Shown piece by piece: positions 24,689 to 32,329 of a stretch of DNA of 33,281 nucleotides. The notes beneath the pieces were generated by a model. The model saw only the letters and a list, made by a program, of their open reading frames with translations. It had not been told where the DNA came from and ran no database searches. The stretch is from Marinobacter gelidimuriae (lineage in GTDB: Bacteria > Pseudomonadota > Gammaproteobacteria > Pseudomonadales > Oleiphilaceae): the NCBI RefSeq assembly GCF_000372805.1, contig NZ_KB889887.1, positions 167-33,447 of the forward strand. Direction: 5' to 3'. Position 1 is the first letter of the stretch; each line of letters starts with the position of its first letter. Position numbers and translations under genes: made by a program.

Positions 24689-26257
24689 CTACTCGTCAGC
24701 AGAGTTGCGAATCAGGAAGTCAAAGGCGCTAAGGGCCGCTTTGGAACCTTCGCCCATGGAAATTACGATCTGCTTGTAGGGCACGGTGGTGGCATCACCG
24801 GCGGCAAATACGCCAGGAATGCTGGTTTCGTTGCGCTCGTTGATGACCACCTCACCGTGCTTGCTGAGTTCGATATCGCCTTTCAGCCACTCGGTGTTGG
24901 GTAACAGGCCGATTTGTATAAACACGCCTTCCAGCTCTACGTGAACATTTTTACCACTGTTGCGATCGGTGAAGTCCAGGCCATTCACCTTACCGTTGGC
25001 ACCGGTCACTTCGGTGGTCTGGGCCGATACCGCAATATCCACGTTCTTCAAGCTGCGCAGCTTGCGCTGCAGCACTTCGTCAGCACGCAATTCGGCACCA
25101 AATTCCAGCAAGGTTACGTGGCCAACAATACCGGCCAGGTCGATGGCGGCTTCCACACCCGAGTTACCGCCACCAACCACCGCTACACTCTTGCCTTTGA
25201 ACAGCGGGCCGTCGCAGTGCGGGCAGTAAGCCACGCCCTTGTTGCGATACTTGTCTTCACCGGGAACACCCAGCTGGCGCCAGCGAGCGCCGGTAGACAG
25301 CACCACAGTGCGGGCTTTCAATGACGCACCGTTGGCCATACGAATTTCATGGGGCATGCCCGGCTTAGCCGCCGGAATCAGCTTTTCAGCCAGCTGCAGG
25401 TTCATGATATCCACGCCGTATTCTTTAACGTTTTGCTCCATCGCGGCCACTAACTTGGGGCCTTCTGTGTAGGGCACGGAAATCAGGTTTTCAATACCCA
25501 TGGTGTCAGCAACCTGACCACCAAAGCGTTCGGCGGCAATGCCGGTGGAAATGCCTTTACGGGCGGCGTAAACAGCCGCTGCGGAGCCAGCGGGGCCACC
25601 GCCGATTACCAACACTTCAAAGATGCCCTTCTGGCGAATTTTATCGGCTTCACGGGCGTCGGTGTTGGTGTCCAGCTTGGCTACAATTTCTTCCAGCTTC
25701 ATACGGCCCTGGCCAAACAGCTTGCCGTTCAGGTACACGCTGGGCACCGCCATGATTTCACGCTCTTCCACTTCGGCCTGGAACAAGGCGCCGTCAATGG
25801 CGGTGTGCTTCACGCTTGGATTGAGCACACTCATCAAGTTCAGCGCCTGCACCACATCCGGACAGTTCTGGCATGACAGCGAGAAGTAAGTTTCAAATTC
25901 AAAATGGCCGTCCAGTTCCTGAACCTGCTGGATCAGCTCCGGGGTGGCCTTGGAAGGATGCCCACCCACCTGCAACAGTGCCAACACCAGAGACGTAAAC
26001 TCGTGGCCCATGGGGATGCCGGCGAAACGTACACCTACATCGGTGCCCACACGGTTGATGGCAAATGACGGGCGACGCACGTCTGAATCGCCATCTTCAC
26101 GCAGGGTGATCATGTCAGACAACCCGTCAATTTCCTGCAGCAGCTCATACAGCTCGTTGGCTTTTGCGCTGTCGTCCAGCGCGGCAACCAGCTCGATGGG
26201 CTGCTTCACGTTGTCCAGGTAACCTTTTAATTGGCCTTTCAAATTGGCATCTAACAT
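24689..26257 (-). CDS. ahpF: Alkyl hydroperoxide reductase subunit F
   Basis: 522 aa, the usual AhpF length. It passes electrons from NADH through FAD to the AhpC peroxiredoxin. The N-terminal domain of two thioredoxin-like folds holds the disulfide Cys129-Cys132 (SCQNC). A thioredoxin-reductase-like part follows, with the FAD loop IGGGPAG (about 218-224), the redox pair Cys345-Cys348 (CPHC) and a NAD-binding [12 protein letters not shown]. The C-terminal FAD motif FAAGDATT completes it. The ATG at 26257 has AAAGGACGAC before it. AhpC is encoded about 1.2 kb away on the same strand but with DUF3581 between, so the two genes are separately transcribed. An OxyR-like motif and a leader hairpin lie upstream. 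Confidence 0.96.
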   Translation of the reverse strand: MLDANLKGQLKGYLDNVKQPIELVAALDDSAKANELYELLQEIDGLSDMITLREDGDSDVRRPSFAINRVGTDVGVRFAGIPMGHEFTSLVLALLQVGGHPSKATPELIQQVQELDGHFEFETYFSLSCQNCPDVVQALNLMSVLNPSVKHTAIDGALFQAEVEEREIMAVPSVYLNGKLFGQGRMKLEEIVAKLDTNTDAREADKIRQKGIFEVLVIGGGPAGSAAAVYAARKGISTGIAAERFGGQVADTMGIENLISVPYTEGPKLVAAMEQNVKEYGVDIMNLQLAEKLIPAAKPGMPHEIRMANGASLKARTVVLSTGARWRQLGVPGEDKYRNKGVAYCPHCDGPLFKGKSVAVVGGGNSGVEAAIDLAGIVGHVTLLEFGAELRADEVLQRKLRSLKNVDIAVSAQTTEVTGANGKVNGLDFTDRNSGKNVHVELEGVFIQIGLLPNTEWLKGDIELSKHGEVVINERNETSIPGVFAAGDATTVPYKQIVISMGEGSKAALSAFDFLIRNSADE

Positions 26258-26280
26258 TTTGTCGTCCTTTATAAGGAATA

Positions 26281-26312
26281 AAGCCGGTGAACCGGCTTGG
26301 CTTTAGCCGGCT
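26281..26312 (-). promoter_or_regulatory. Leader hairpin with competing pairing upstream of ahpF
   Basis: On the minus strand, AAGCCGGT (26298-26291) pairs with ACCGGCTT (26288-26281) across a 2-base loop. AGCCGGCT at 26312-26305 can pair instead with the same downstream arm. The structure ends about 10 bases before the ribosome site, so the two forms could affect ahpF translation. Whether it is functional is unknown. Confidence 0.35.
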
Positions 26313-26382
26313 GTTTTAATTTGAAGTAGCCAAGATACGGCGCCTGACAAAAAAGCTCAAATCAATTGATTCAAAAACTGCG

Positions 26383-26397
26383 ATAGGGATTTACTAT
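26383..26397. promoter_or_regulatory. OxyR-like half operator upstream of ahpF
   Basis: ATAG-N7-CTAT (N7 = GGATTTA), the dyad repeated twice in full OxyR operators. It lies about 125-140 bases before the ahpF start. The outer two quarter-sites are not recognisable. The same motif precedes ahpC. It could also act on the divergent DUF3581 gene. Confidence 0.5.
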
Positions 26398-26536
26398 TAA
26401 TGAGCGTCGACCAGTTCACACCCTATTGAAAGAGTTTCTGCAGTATTTTTGCATTAAGCCAGATGGTGCATTTTGATATGGGTGCAGCTGGACTATCATG
26501 GGGCCCTGAATCTGGCCACTCGGAATAAGGTACTCC

Positions 26537-27268
26537 ATGTTTCTAGAACGTTTTCACTCTGAAAAGGATGGCCGCGTATACATCAGCGCCGCCCAGGCCA
26601 GCCTGTTTGCCAAGGAAGTGGCCGGGGACTTTAACCCGATTCACGACCCGGACGCCCGCCGCTTCTGCGTGCCGGGGGATTTACTGTTCGCGGTGGTACT
26701 TTGGCGTTTTGGCCTGTCAACGAATATGACCTTCCACTTTCGCGCCCTGCTGGGTAAAGACGTGCCGCTGGAATTTCGCGAAGGCGCCGATGGCACTATT
26801 CAGGTGTGCGATCAAGCCGGCAAGGTGTATCTGGAAGTGGCCCGTAGCGGCGACATAACCACGGACAAGGTGTTTATCGAAGAGTTCACTCTGGGTTACG
26901 TAGCAGCCTCGGGCAAAAACTTCCCCCACACCATGAAGCCTTTGATGGAATCCAACGGTGTGATGTTCAACCCGGACCGGCCAATGGTGATGTACGACAG
27001 CATGACCGTCACATTGGATAGCCTGCATGCAGCGTCACCGGAACTGGAGCTGCATAACGCCACCCTGGAAGCCAATGGCAAGCGCGGCCAGGTAACTCTG
27101 GAGTATCGCCTGATGTCTGGCGACCAGGCGCTGGGTACCGTATCCAAACGTTTGGTGTTGGGCGGCTTGCGCCCCTACTGCCCGGATGCCATGGCCGATG
27201 TGGTAGAACAGTTCTACCGCCTGAAGGCCCGCGGTGTCAGTTACGGCACCGACATCGCCAGTACCTGA
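26537..27268 (+). CDS. DUF3581 family protein
   Basis: 243 aa, matching the DUF3581 proteins of gammaproteobacteria (MFLERFHSEKDGRVYISAAQ at the start). The segment VAGDFNPIHDPDARRFCVPG resembles the hydratase motif of MaoC/hotdog proteins, in which Asp and His act on an acyl thioester. A hotdog-like fold acting on acyl groups is therefore possible, but no activity is known to me. There is no signal peptide or membrane segment. It is divergent from ahpF and convergent with ahpC, placed exactly between these two peroxide-defence genes. The shared 280-base region with ahpF holds the OxyR-like motif, so co-regulation is possible. Confidence 0.85.
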   Translation: MFLERFHSEKDGRVYISAAQASLFAKEVAGDFNPIHDPDARRFCVPGDLLFAVVLWRFGLSTNMTFHFRALLGKDVPLEFREGADGTIQVCDQAGKVYLEVARSGDITTDKVFIEEFTLGYVAASGKNFPHTMKPLMESNGVMFNPDRPMVMYDSMTVTLDSLHAASPELELHNATLEANGKRGQVTLEYRLMSGDQALGTVSKRLVLGGLRPYCPDAMADVVEQFYRLKARGVSYGTDIAST

Positions 27269-27416
27269 CGCAGATCGTTTCTCTGGCCAGATTTCTGATT
27301 ACACGGGTCCTTATGAACTTCGCCGTCATAGGAGCTCGTAACTATGGACAGCGGACGCTCATCAAAGAAGCCCCAAGCCGCTGCACGCAGTTCATAATCC
27401 GCCTTGCCCTGAACGC

Positions 27417-27444
27417 AAAAAACCCCGGATTTCCGGGGTTTTTT
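27417..27444. terminator. Bidirectional terminator between DUF3581 gene and ahpC
   Basis: AAAAAACCCCGGA / TCCGGGGTTTTTT with a 2-base loop; a perfect A-tract/T-tract hairpin. It can terminate both convergent genes (DUF3581 ends 27268, ahpC ends 27503). Confidence 0.9.
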
Positions 27445-27502
27445 AATAGTAGCAAGCCCGTAACACAAGCCTGTACTGTTTGATTCCCTGTTAAAAGGAG
27501 TC

Positions 27503-28066
27503 TTAGATCTTACCAACCAGATCCAGTGAAGGAGACAGTGTCGCTTCGCCTTCCTGCCACTTGGCAGGGCACACTTCGCCCGGATGCTTGCGCACGTACT
27601 GAGCAGCCTTCACCCGACGCATCAACTCAGACGCATCACGACCGACGCCTTCCGCGGTGAGTTCTACGGCTTGAATTACGCCATCCGGATCGATCAGGAA
27701 AGTAGCACGGTCTGCCAGGCCCTGGCCTTCACGCATCACACCAAAGTTGTTGGTAATGTTGCCGGTCTGATCGCCAACCATGTAGTACTGAATCTTGTTG
27801 ATGGTTTCAGAGCTGTCGTGCCAGGCTTTGTGAGTGAAGTGGGTGTCTGTGGATACAGAAAACACTTCAACGTCCATCTTTTGCAATTCTTCATACTTAT
27901 CAGCTACGTCGCCCAGTTCGGTGGGGCATACGAAAGTGAAGTCAGCCGGGTAGAAGAAAAATACAGACCACTTGCCTTTTACGTCTGCTTCGGAAATTTC
28001 AACGAACTCGCCCTGTTTGAAAGCGGTTGCGTTAAACGGTTTAATTTCAGAGTTGATGATACCCAT
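27503..28066 (-). CDS. ahpC: Alkyl hydroperoxide reductase subunit C (peroxiredoxin)
   Basis: 187 aa from the ATG at 28066, with AAGGGGAA upstream. A typical 2-Cys peroxiredoxin that reduces hydrogen and organic peroxides and is recycled by AhpF. The peroxidatic cysteine is Cys47 in FTFVCPTEL and the resolving cysteine is Cys166 in GEVCPAKW. The C-terminal GKI end and [11 protein letters not shown] start match the E. coli-type AhpC. The frame extends to 28111 upstream without a ribosome site and was not used. A TATAGT-type -10 is seen on the minus strand (28116-28111), and an OxyR-like motif at 28162-28176 lies above it. It is followed by a strong terminator and so is monocistronic. Confidence 0.97.
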   Translation of the reverse strand: MGIINSEIKPFNATAFKQGEFVEISEADVKGKWSVFFFYPADFTFVCPTELGDVADKYEELQKMDVEVFSVSTDTHFTHKAWHDSSETINKIQYYMVGDQTGNITNNFGVMREGQGLADRATFLIDPDGVIQAVELTAEGVGRDASELMRRVKAAQYVRKHPGEVCPAKWQEGEATLSPSLDLVGKI

Positions 28067-28161
28067 AAGATATTCCCCTTTGCTTGCTAGATGATTAATG
28101 GATGGGCACAACTATAATGATGCTGCGCGCTTAACAAAAATTAATAATACCCAAACAAGAG

Positions 28162-28176
28162 ATAGCTTGAAGCTAT
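28162..28176. promoter_or_regulatory. OxyR-like half operator upstream of ahpC
   Basis: ATAG-N7-CTAT (N7 = CTTGAAG), extended to a GATAGC...GCTATT dyad. It lies about 95-110 bases before the ahpC ATG. It shares spacing and core with the motif upstream of ahpF. Confidence 0.5.
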
Positions 28177-28244
28177 TGCTTACACTCCCACCCACCTCTG
28201 ATAAGCAGCGACGGGTAGTCTGGATATGTGGATGCTAACCCACG

Positions 28245-29174
28245 CTATTTCAAGGCAGCGCTTGGGGCGCTGGCGCCGTCACCCGGTGTGGTTTCCAGCA
28301 CCGTCAGCCGAACATCCACCGTTACCTGCAATTCGCCAAGTGCAGCGGCGCGGGCCAGGCCCTCGGCTTTGGCGCGATAAAAGTGCGGGGTCATCGCCAA
28401 CAAGTCGGCAATGGCGCCTTCGCCGACCAGTGCAAGGCTGAAATTTATAGTTTGCCGCCCTATTGTCTGAAAGCCCGGAGGCGCTTCGCTGGCGTTGGGT
28501 TTGTCGACCTCGGGCTTGAGTACCGGGTAAATTACTTCTCGCAATTCGCGCAAATGATCCGGCCCCGCGTCGACAACCATTACCCGGCCGCCAGGGCGCA
28601 GCACCCGCCGGAACTCCGGATACACCGGAAACCCGAACAGGCTCAAAATGCAGCCGAGAGACCCGTCAGCCAGCGGTATATTGGCGTTGCTGGCGACCAG
28701 CCATCGCGTTGTTTTTGACTGTTTTGCCGCAGCCAGCACCGCCGGCTTTGCAATATCCAGGCCCACCAGCGACAGTTGCTGTTCGTGTTTCCGGCCCGGC
28801 AAGCAAGCCTCGAGCTGGCGCAAATAATAGCCTTCGCCGCAACCCGCATCCAAACAGGCGAAAGGTTCTTTTATACCTGGCTGGGTTTCAATGCCCTCGC
28901 CCTGCGTGTTAACTGTTTCCGCGACAGCTTGCACAACCGCTGCGGCTATCGGCTGATAGTGCCCGGCATTTAAAAAACGTTGGCGCGCGGCCACCATTTC
29001 TTTGCTGTCGCCAGGCGCCAGTGACCGCTTGTTCTGCACCGGCAACAGGTGCACATAGCCTTGGCGGGCGTTATCGAAACTGTGTCCGTTGGCGCAGCGC
29101 CAACTGTTTTGCTGCATCAGCAGGGGTTGTCCGTCTAACGGGCAGATAAGGTGGTTGAATGGCGTTATGGTCAT
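28245..29174 (-). CDS. rlmA: 23S rRNA (guanine-N1)-methyltransferase RlmA
   Basis: 309 aa. It methylates N1 of G745 (or the equivalent G748) in 23S rRNA hairpin 35 using SAM. The N-terminal zinc-finger region (about 11-31) keeps Cys11, Cys27 and His31, but the second cysteine of the usual CPLC is Asp (CPLDGQPL), so zinc binding may be altered. Conserved RlmA blocks follow: ARQGYVHLLPVQNKRSLAPG, GDSKEMVAARQRFLNAGHYQ and the SAM loop LDAGCGEGYYL. The protein is somewhat longer than the roughly 270 aa of E. coli RlmA, owing to inserts near residues 88-100 and 225-240 (around TQGEGIETQPGIKE and DKPNASEAPPG). It appears monocistronic, between ahpC and the zinc-finger gene. Confidence 0.9.
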   Translation of the reverse strand: MTITPFNHLICPLDGQPLLMQQNSWRCANGHSFDNARQGYVHLLPVQNKRSLAPGDSKEMVAARQRFLNAGHYQPIAAAVVQAVAETVNTQGEGIETQPGIKEPFACLDAGCGEGYYLRQLEACLPGRKHEQQLSLVGLDIAKPAVLAAAKQSKTTRWLVASNANIPLADGSLGCILSLFGFPVYPEFRRVLRPGGRVMVVDAGPDHLRELREVIYPVLKPEVDKPNASEAPPGFQTIGRQTINFSLALVGEGAIADLLAMTPHFYRAKAEGLARAAALGELQVTVDVRLTVLETTPGDGASAPSAALK

Positions 29175-29296
29175 AATCAGAGGGTATCGCTGGCAGATGT
29201 GCGGGAAGCGCCTTGGTCACGGCGTTGCTGGACGCTATCTTAGCGCTAGGATAGCACTCTCATAGCACCTTTATTGAGCAGCCTCACACCCGGGGG

Positions 29297-29563
29297 TTAG
29301 CGCAGCTGGCTGTCTTTGCTGGCGCGCCTGTTAACGCCGCCGCTTTTACCCTGCTGCTTTTCCAGCTCGGCCTGGCACTGTATGCACAGGCGCACACCCG
29401 GCACCGCGACCCGCCGGGCTTCAGGTATTTCCCGGTCGCATTCTTCGCAATGGGTCAGGCTATTGCCCTTACCCAGGCTGCTTCTGGCTTTATTAACCGC
29501 ATCTTCAACGCTGGCGTCGATCTGATCTTGCACGGCGCCATCCCGTGCCCATCCTCCGGCCAT
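29297..29563 (-). CDS. DksA/TraR-family C4 zinc finger protein (YbiI-like)
   Basis: 88 aa. The core is a four-cysteine zinc finger, Cys39-x2-Cys42-x17-Cys60-x2-Cys63 (HCEECDREIPEARR...RLCIQCQAEL), the DksA/TraR type. Unlike DksA it lacks the long coiled-coil that enters the RNA polymerase secondary channel; its N-terminal 35 residues are a short helix (DQIDASVEDAVNKARSSLG). This matches YbiI-like small proteins of unknown role. The tail is basic and serine/lysine-rich (KSGGVNRRASKDSQLR). The start at 29563 has GAGGAGC upstream. It is divergent from the cold-shock gene and shares with it an intergenic region of about 340 bases. Confidence 0.88.
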   Translation of the reverse strand: MAGGWARDGAVQDQIDASVEDAVNKARSSLGKGNSLTHCEECDREIPEARRVAVPGVRLCIQCQAELEKQQGKSGGVNRRASKDSQLR

Positions 29564-29900
29564 AATTTGTGCTCCTCTGGCAGCTGCGTTGTCACAACTA
29601 TAGCTTGGTTATTGCTCTATTGACGTGCTACCGCGGTTTCACCATTTCAACACGTGGCTTATCCGTTGCTGTACCCTACAGGTTACAAAAAACCACACAA
29701 AGGCTTTGCAATGACCTCGTTTGCGTGTAGAGTGCCTTCCGTCGGAAAGATTTAGCAAAGCACTTCATCAATAGAACGTACTAAGTAACGCATCGTCCTG
29801 TTTTTGATCACGCCTCATTTTTTGTTTCCCGCATACCGCTGATCCGTCGTCATTAAGGATGACTGACAGCACATTACTTAAAGAATTCAGGATTATTATT
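29564..29900. promoter_or_regulatory. Cold-shock gene promoter and long 5' leader
   Basis: A sigma-70-like promoter is seen: TTGCAA at 29706-29711, a 16-base spacer, TAGAGT at 29728-29733. Transcription would begin near 29740, leaving a leader of about 160 bases before the csp ATG at 29901, close to the length known for cspA leaders that sense temperature. The left part should hold the promoter of the zinc-finger gene on the other strand; none was clear. Confidence 0.5.
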
Positions 29901-30107
29901 ATGTCTACAGTTACCGGTACCGTTAAGTTCTTCAATGAAGCAAAAGGTTTTGGCTTTATCACTCGCGAAGGCGGCCCCGACGTATTTGTTCACTACAGCT
30001 CTATTCAAGGCGGCGGATTCAAGACCCTGGCTGAAGGCCAGCAGGTTGAGTTCACTGTTACTCAGGGCCAGAAAGGTCCTCAGGCAGAGAACGTTGTAGC
30101 TGTCTAA
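29901..30107 (+). CDS. CspA-family cold-shock protein
   Basis: 68 aa, the usual length, from the ATG at 29901 with AGGA upstream. A single OB-fold cold-shock domain with RNP1 KGFGFI (15-20) and RNP2 VFVHY (28-32), which bind single-stranded RNA and DNA. These proteins melt mRNA structure and act as antiterminators. The opening [16 protein letters not shown] and the C-terminal GPQAENV are typical. An in-frame upstream ATG at 29859 would add 14 unrelated residues and was rejected. The long leader fits post-transcriptional cold control, though the paralogue could also be constitutive. A strong terminator follows. Confidence 0.96.
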   Translation: MSTVTGTVKFFNEAKGFGFITREGGPDVFVHYSSIQGGGFKTLAEGQQVEFTVTQGQKGPQAENVVAV

Positions 30108-30148
30108 GCTAGAACAGATAATTGCGCTGTGAATAACAGCCAATAATC

Positions 30149-30175
30149 AAAAAAGGCAGCTCCGGCTGCCTTTTT
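30149..30175 (+). terminator. Rho-independent terminator of csp gene
   Basis: AAAAAAGGCAGC / GCTGCCTTTTT with a TCCG loop, 42 bases after the csp stop. Its 3' arm and T-tract seed the downstream 15-base repeats. Confidence 0.88.
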
Positions 30176-30220
30176 GCTGTCTGCCTTTTTGCTGTCTGCC
30201 TTTTTGCTGTCTGCCTTTTT
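30176..30220. repeat. Three exact tandem copies of a 15-base terminator tail
   Basis: GCTGTCTGCCTTTTT occurs at 30176-30190, 30191-30205 and 30206-30220 without change. Each unit repeats the CTGCCTTTTT end of the csp terminator. The array probably arose by slippage. It gives a series of T-tracts after the hairpin. Confidence 0.85.
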
Positions 30221-30333
30221 TATACGTGCCTTTCCTACCCCGCTAATGAATACGCTTCGCCCCCGCCAACGTAACCTCAGTACCACAACTCCGTTAACGT
30301 ACGATTCGAAAAGACTGACCACAAGGCCGCGCT

Positions 30334-30411
30334 ATGCCCGCAAAACCGATTTTATTCTACGATGGCCAATGCCCGTTGTGCCGCCGCGAGATTGTCACGC
30401 ATCGCACCTAA
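30334..30411 (+). pseudogene. DUF393 (DCC family) thiol-disulfide-like protein, N-terminal remnant
   Basis: Only 25 codons remain. MPAKPILFYDGQCPLCRREI is the diagnostic start of DUF393 proteins, whose D-x-x-C-P-x-C motif looks like a thioredoxin-type active site. A TAA at 30409-30411 ends it, whereas intact members are about 120-140 aa. The rest is missing; the dctM gene end lies 58 bases on, on the other strand. A deletion most likely removed the 3' part. Confidence 0.65.
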
Positions 30412-30468
30412 CGCAACAGCCAGCCTGGCAATTTTTAACTAAGGATCTGTTGAACTGTGGCGCTGTAA

Positions 30469-31773
30469 TTACCAAGGCCCAACCACAAAGCCGAGTTTGT
30501 CGGGCAGCCACAGCGCAATGCCCGGCACCAATGCGACCAGCAGCAGGCTCACGCCCATAGCGGCAATAAAAACCAGCGCCCAACCCAAGGTGTGCTCCAG
30601 GCGGATATTGGCAATACGGGTGGTAACCATCAGATTCACTGCCACCGGCGGAGTGAACTGACCAATCGCAATGTTCATGGCTAGCAGAATACCAAACCAA
30701 ACCGGGTTCCAGCCAAAGTGGTTCATGAGCGGCAGTACGATGGGAATCAGGATCAGGTATATGGATACCGCGTCCAGCAACATACCCGCCAGCAACACCA
30801 GCAGCATCACCAGCCCTAACAGAACCCAGCCATTGTCTGACAGCGACAACAGCGTATCAGCCAGATGCTGGAAGGTGCCCAGAGTTGTGCCAGCCCAAGC
30901 AAAAATACCCGCCAAAGCGATAATCAGCATAACCACGCCGGACGTAACCGCAGCATCGGTCACCAGGTCATAAAGCCCGCGCAGGCTCAGATTGCGATAG
31001 ATCAGGCAGCCCACAATCACCCCGTAGGTGACCGCCACCACCGCGGCCTCGGTGGGTGTAAACAGGCCGGAACGCAGGCCACCCAAAATGATCACCGGCG
31101 CAAACAAAGCCGGCAAGGCCGTTTTAAAGCTGGGCCAGAAAGGTGGACGCTCTGAGGTTTTCGGATCTTCCCAGCGGTATTTCCGGGAAAAATACAGCGC
31201 CGGCACCAGCAGCGACAGCCCCGCCAGAATACCGGGGAACACACCGGCGGCAAACAGCGCGCGCAAATCCACCCCCGGCACCACAATGGAATACAGAATC
31301 AGCGCGATGGACGGTGGAATCAGAATGGCGGTAGACGACGATGCTGCAATCAGCGTGGCGGAAAACGGCTGCGGATAACCCGCCTTGCGCATGCTGGGCA
31401 GCATTACCATGGCCACGGCGGCAGCATCAGCCGGACCGGAGCCACTCATGCCGCCCATAATCAGGCATACCAGCACGGCAACGACGGTCAGGCCACCGTG
31501 GCGCGGGCCGATAATAGCTTGGGCAAAACGCACCAGACTGGCGGCCACTCCAGCCCGTTCAAAAATCAAACCGGTCAGTATGAACAGCGGTATGGCGATC
31601 AGCGGGTACTTTGCCACGCTGTTGTAGGTGTTAGTGCCAAAGGTGGCCAGCATATCTGGCGAAAGCCCGGCCACAATGCCTACCGCGCCGCCCAGCCCCA
31701 AGGCGATGGCCACGGGTACACCCAACAGCAGCGCCACCATGAAACTGGCGATCATTAACAGATCAGGACTCAT
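30469..31773 (-). CDS. dctM: TRAP transporter large permease (DctM)
   Basis: 434 aa with about 12 membrane segments, the normal size for the large TRAP permease. It forms the sodium-driven translocation channel for substrates delivered by the periplasmic DctP. Typical blocks are GVPVAIALGLGGAVGIVAGL, YPLIAIPLFILTGLIFERAG, IMGGMSGSGPADAAAVAMVM and the C-terminal IAIGQFTPPVAVNLMVT. Its start overlaps the end of the small permease gene by 11 bases, so translation is coupled. It is the last gene of the operon. Family members carry C4-dicarboxylates, sialic acids, ectoine or other organic acids; the sequence alone does not fix which. Confidence 0.95.
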   Translation of the reverse strand: MSPDLLMIASFMVALLLGVPVAIALGLGGAVGIVAGLSPDMLATFGTNTYNSVAKYPLIAIPLFILTGLIFERAGVAASLVRFAQAIIGPRHGGLTVVAVLVCLIMGGMSGSGPADAAAVAMVMLPSMRKAGYPQPFSATLIAASSSTAILIPPSIALILYSIVVPGVDLRALFAAGVFPGILAGLSLLVPALYFSRKYRWEDPKTSERPPFWPSFKTALPALFAPVIILGGLRSGLFTPTEAAVVAVTYGVIVGCLIYRNLSLRGLYDLVTDAAVTSGVVMLIIALAGIFAWAGTTLGTFQHLADTLLSLSDNGWVLLGLVMLLVLLAGMLLDAVSIYLILIPIVLPLMNHFGWNPVWFGILLAMNIAIGQFTPPVAVNLMVTTRIANIRLEHTLGWALVFIAAMGVSLLLVALVPGIALWLPDKLGFVVGPW

Positions 31774-32257
31774 GAATGATCTCCGGATCAGCTTTGCTGC
31801 GCAGGCGATCTATCAAACTCTGGGTCATGCGCACAATAATGGCCAGCGCCATCAGCGGCAGCCAAATCACGTAAATCCAGTTGGGCAAGCCCAGCCCGGG
31901 TGACAGCGACTCCCACTGGTATTCCTGCCAGGCAAACACGCTGCCGTACCAAGCGGTAATGGCAAATACCGTCACGCCCAACGCCCATTGCACTACGTAT
32001 ACGGCCGTTCTAAAAGGCGCCGGCAGGTGGTGCTCGATCAGCTCGATGCGAATGTGCTGGTTGTTGCGCGCCGCTACCGCAGCGCCAGCAAAAGTCACCA
32101 GAACCAGGAAAAACACCGAGAACTCTTCAGTAAAGGCAAAAGACGCATCGGTGGTATAGCGCACAATCACGTTACCCAGGCTGATCAAACAGATCGCAAT
32201 CAAGGCAACAGACGCAAGCCAGGCTTCGGGCCAGCACTTAGGGGGACGGGTAGACAT
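31763..32257 (-). CDS. dctQ: TRAP transporter small permease (DctQ)
   Basis: 164 aa with four membrane helices, as in DctQ. It pairs with the large permease in the inner membrane. The pattern LISLGNVIVRYTTDASFAFT followed by EEFSVFFLVLVTFAGAAVAA, with RNNQHIRIELIEHHLP, is a hallmark of the family. It lies between dctP and dctM on the minus strand, 72 bases after dctP, and overlaps dctM by 11 bases. It starts at ATG 32257. Confidence 0.93.
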   Translation of the reverse strand: MSTRPPKCWPEAWLASVALIAICLISLGNVIVRYTTDASFAFTEEFSVFFLVLVTFAGAAVAARNNQHIRIELIEHHLPAPFRTAVYVVQWALGVTVFAITAWYGSVFAWQEYQWESLSPGLGLPNWIYVIWLPLMALAIIVRMTQSLIDRLRSKADPEIIHES

Positions 32258-32329
32258 GAAAACTCCGGGTTAGGCAGCCCGGCTCTGCGCCAGAGTGGAA
32301 TTCTCGGCACAAAGCTCGGGCCAGAACGC

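Noticed and set aside
27030..27503. Possible extra gene between DUF3581 and ahpC
   Set aside because: The 91-codon minus-strand frame at 27241-27516 crosses the terminator at 27417-27444 and has no ribosome site.
30176..30220. Tandem repeats considered as a CRISPR-like array
   Set aside because: Units are 15 bases, contiguous without spacers, and derive from the csp terminator tail; no cas genes are present.
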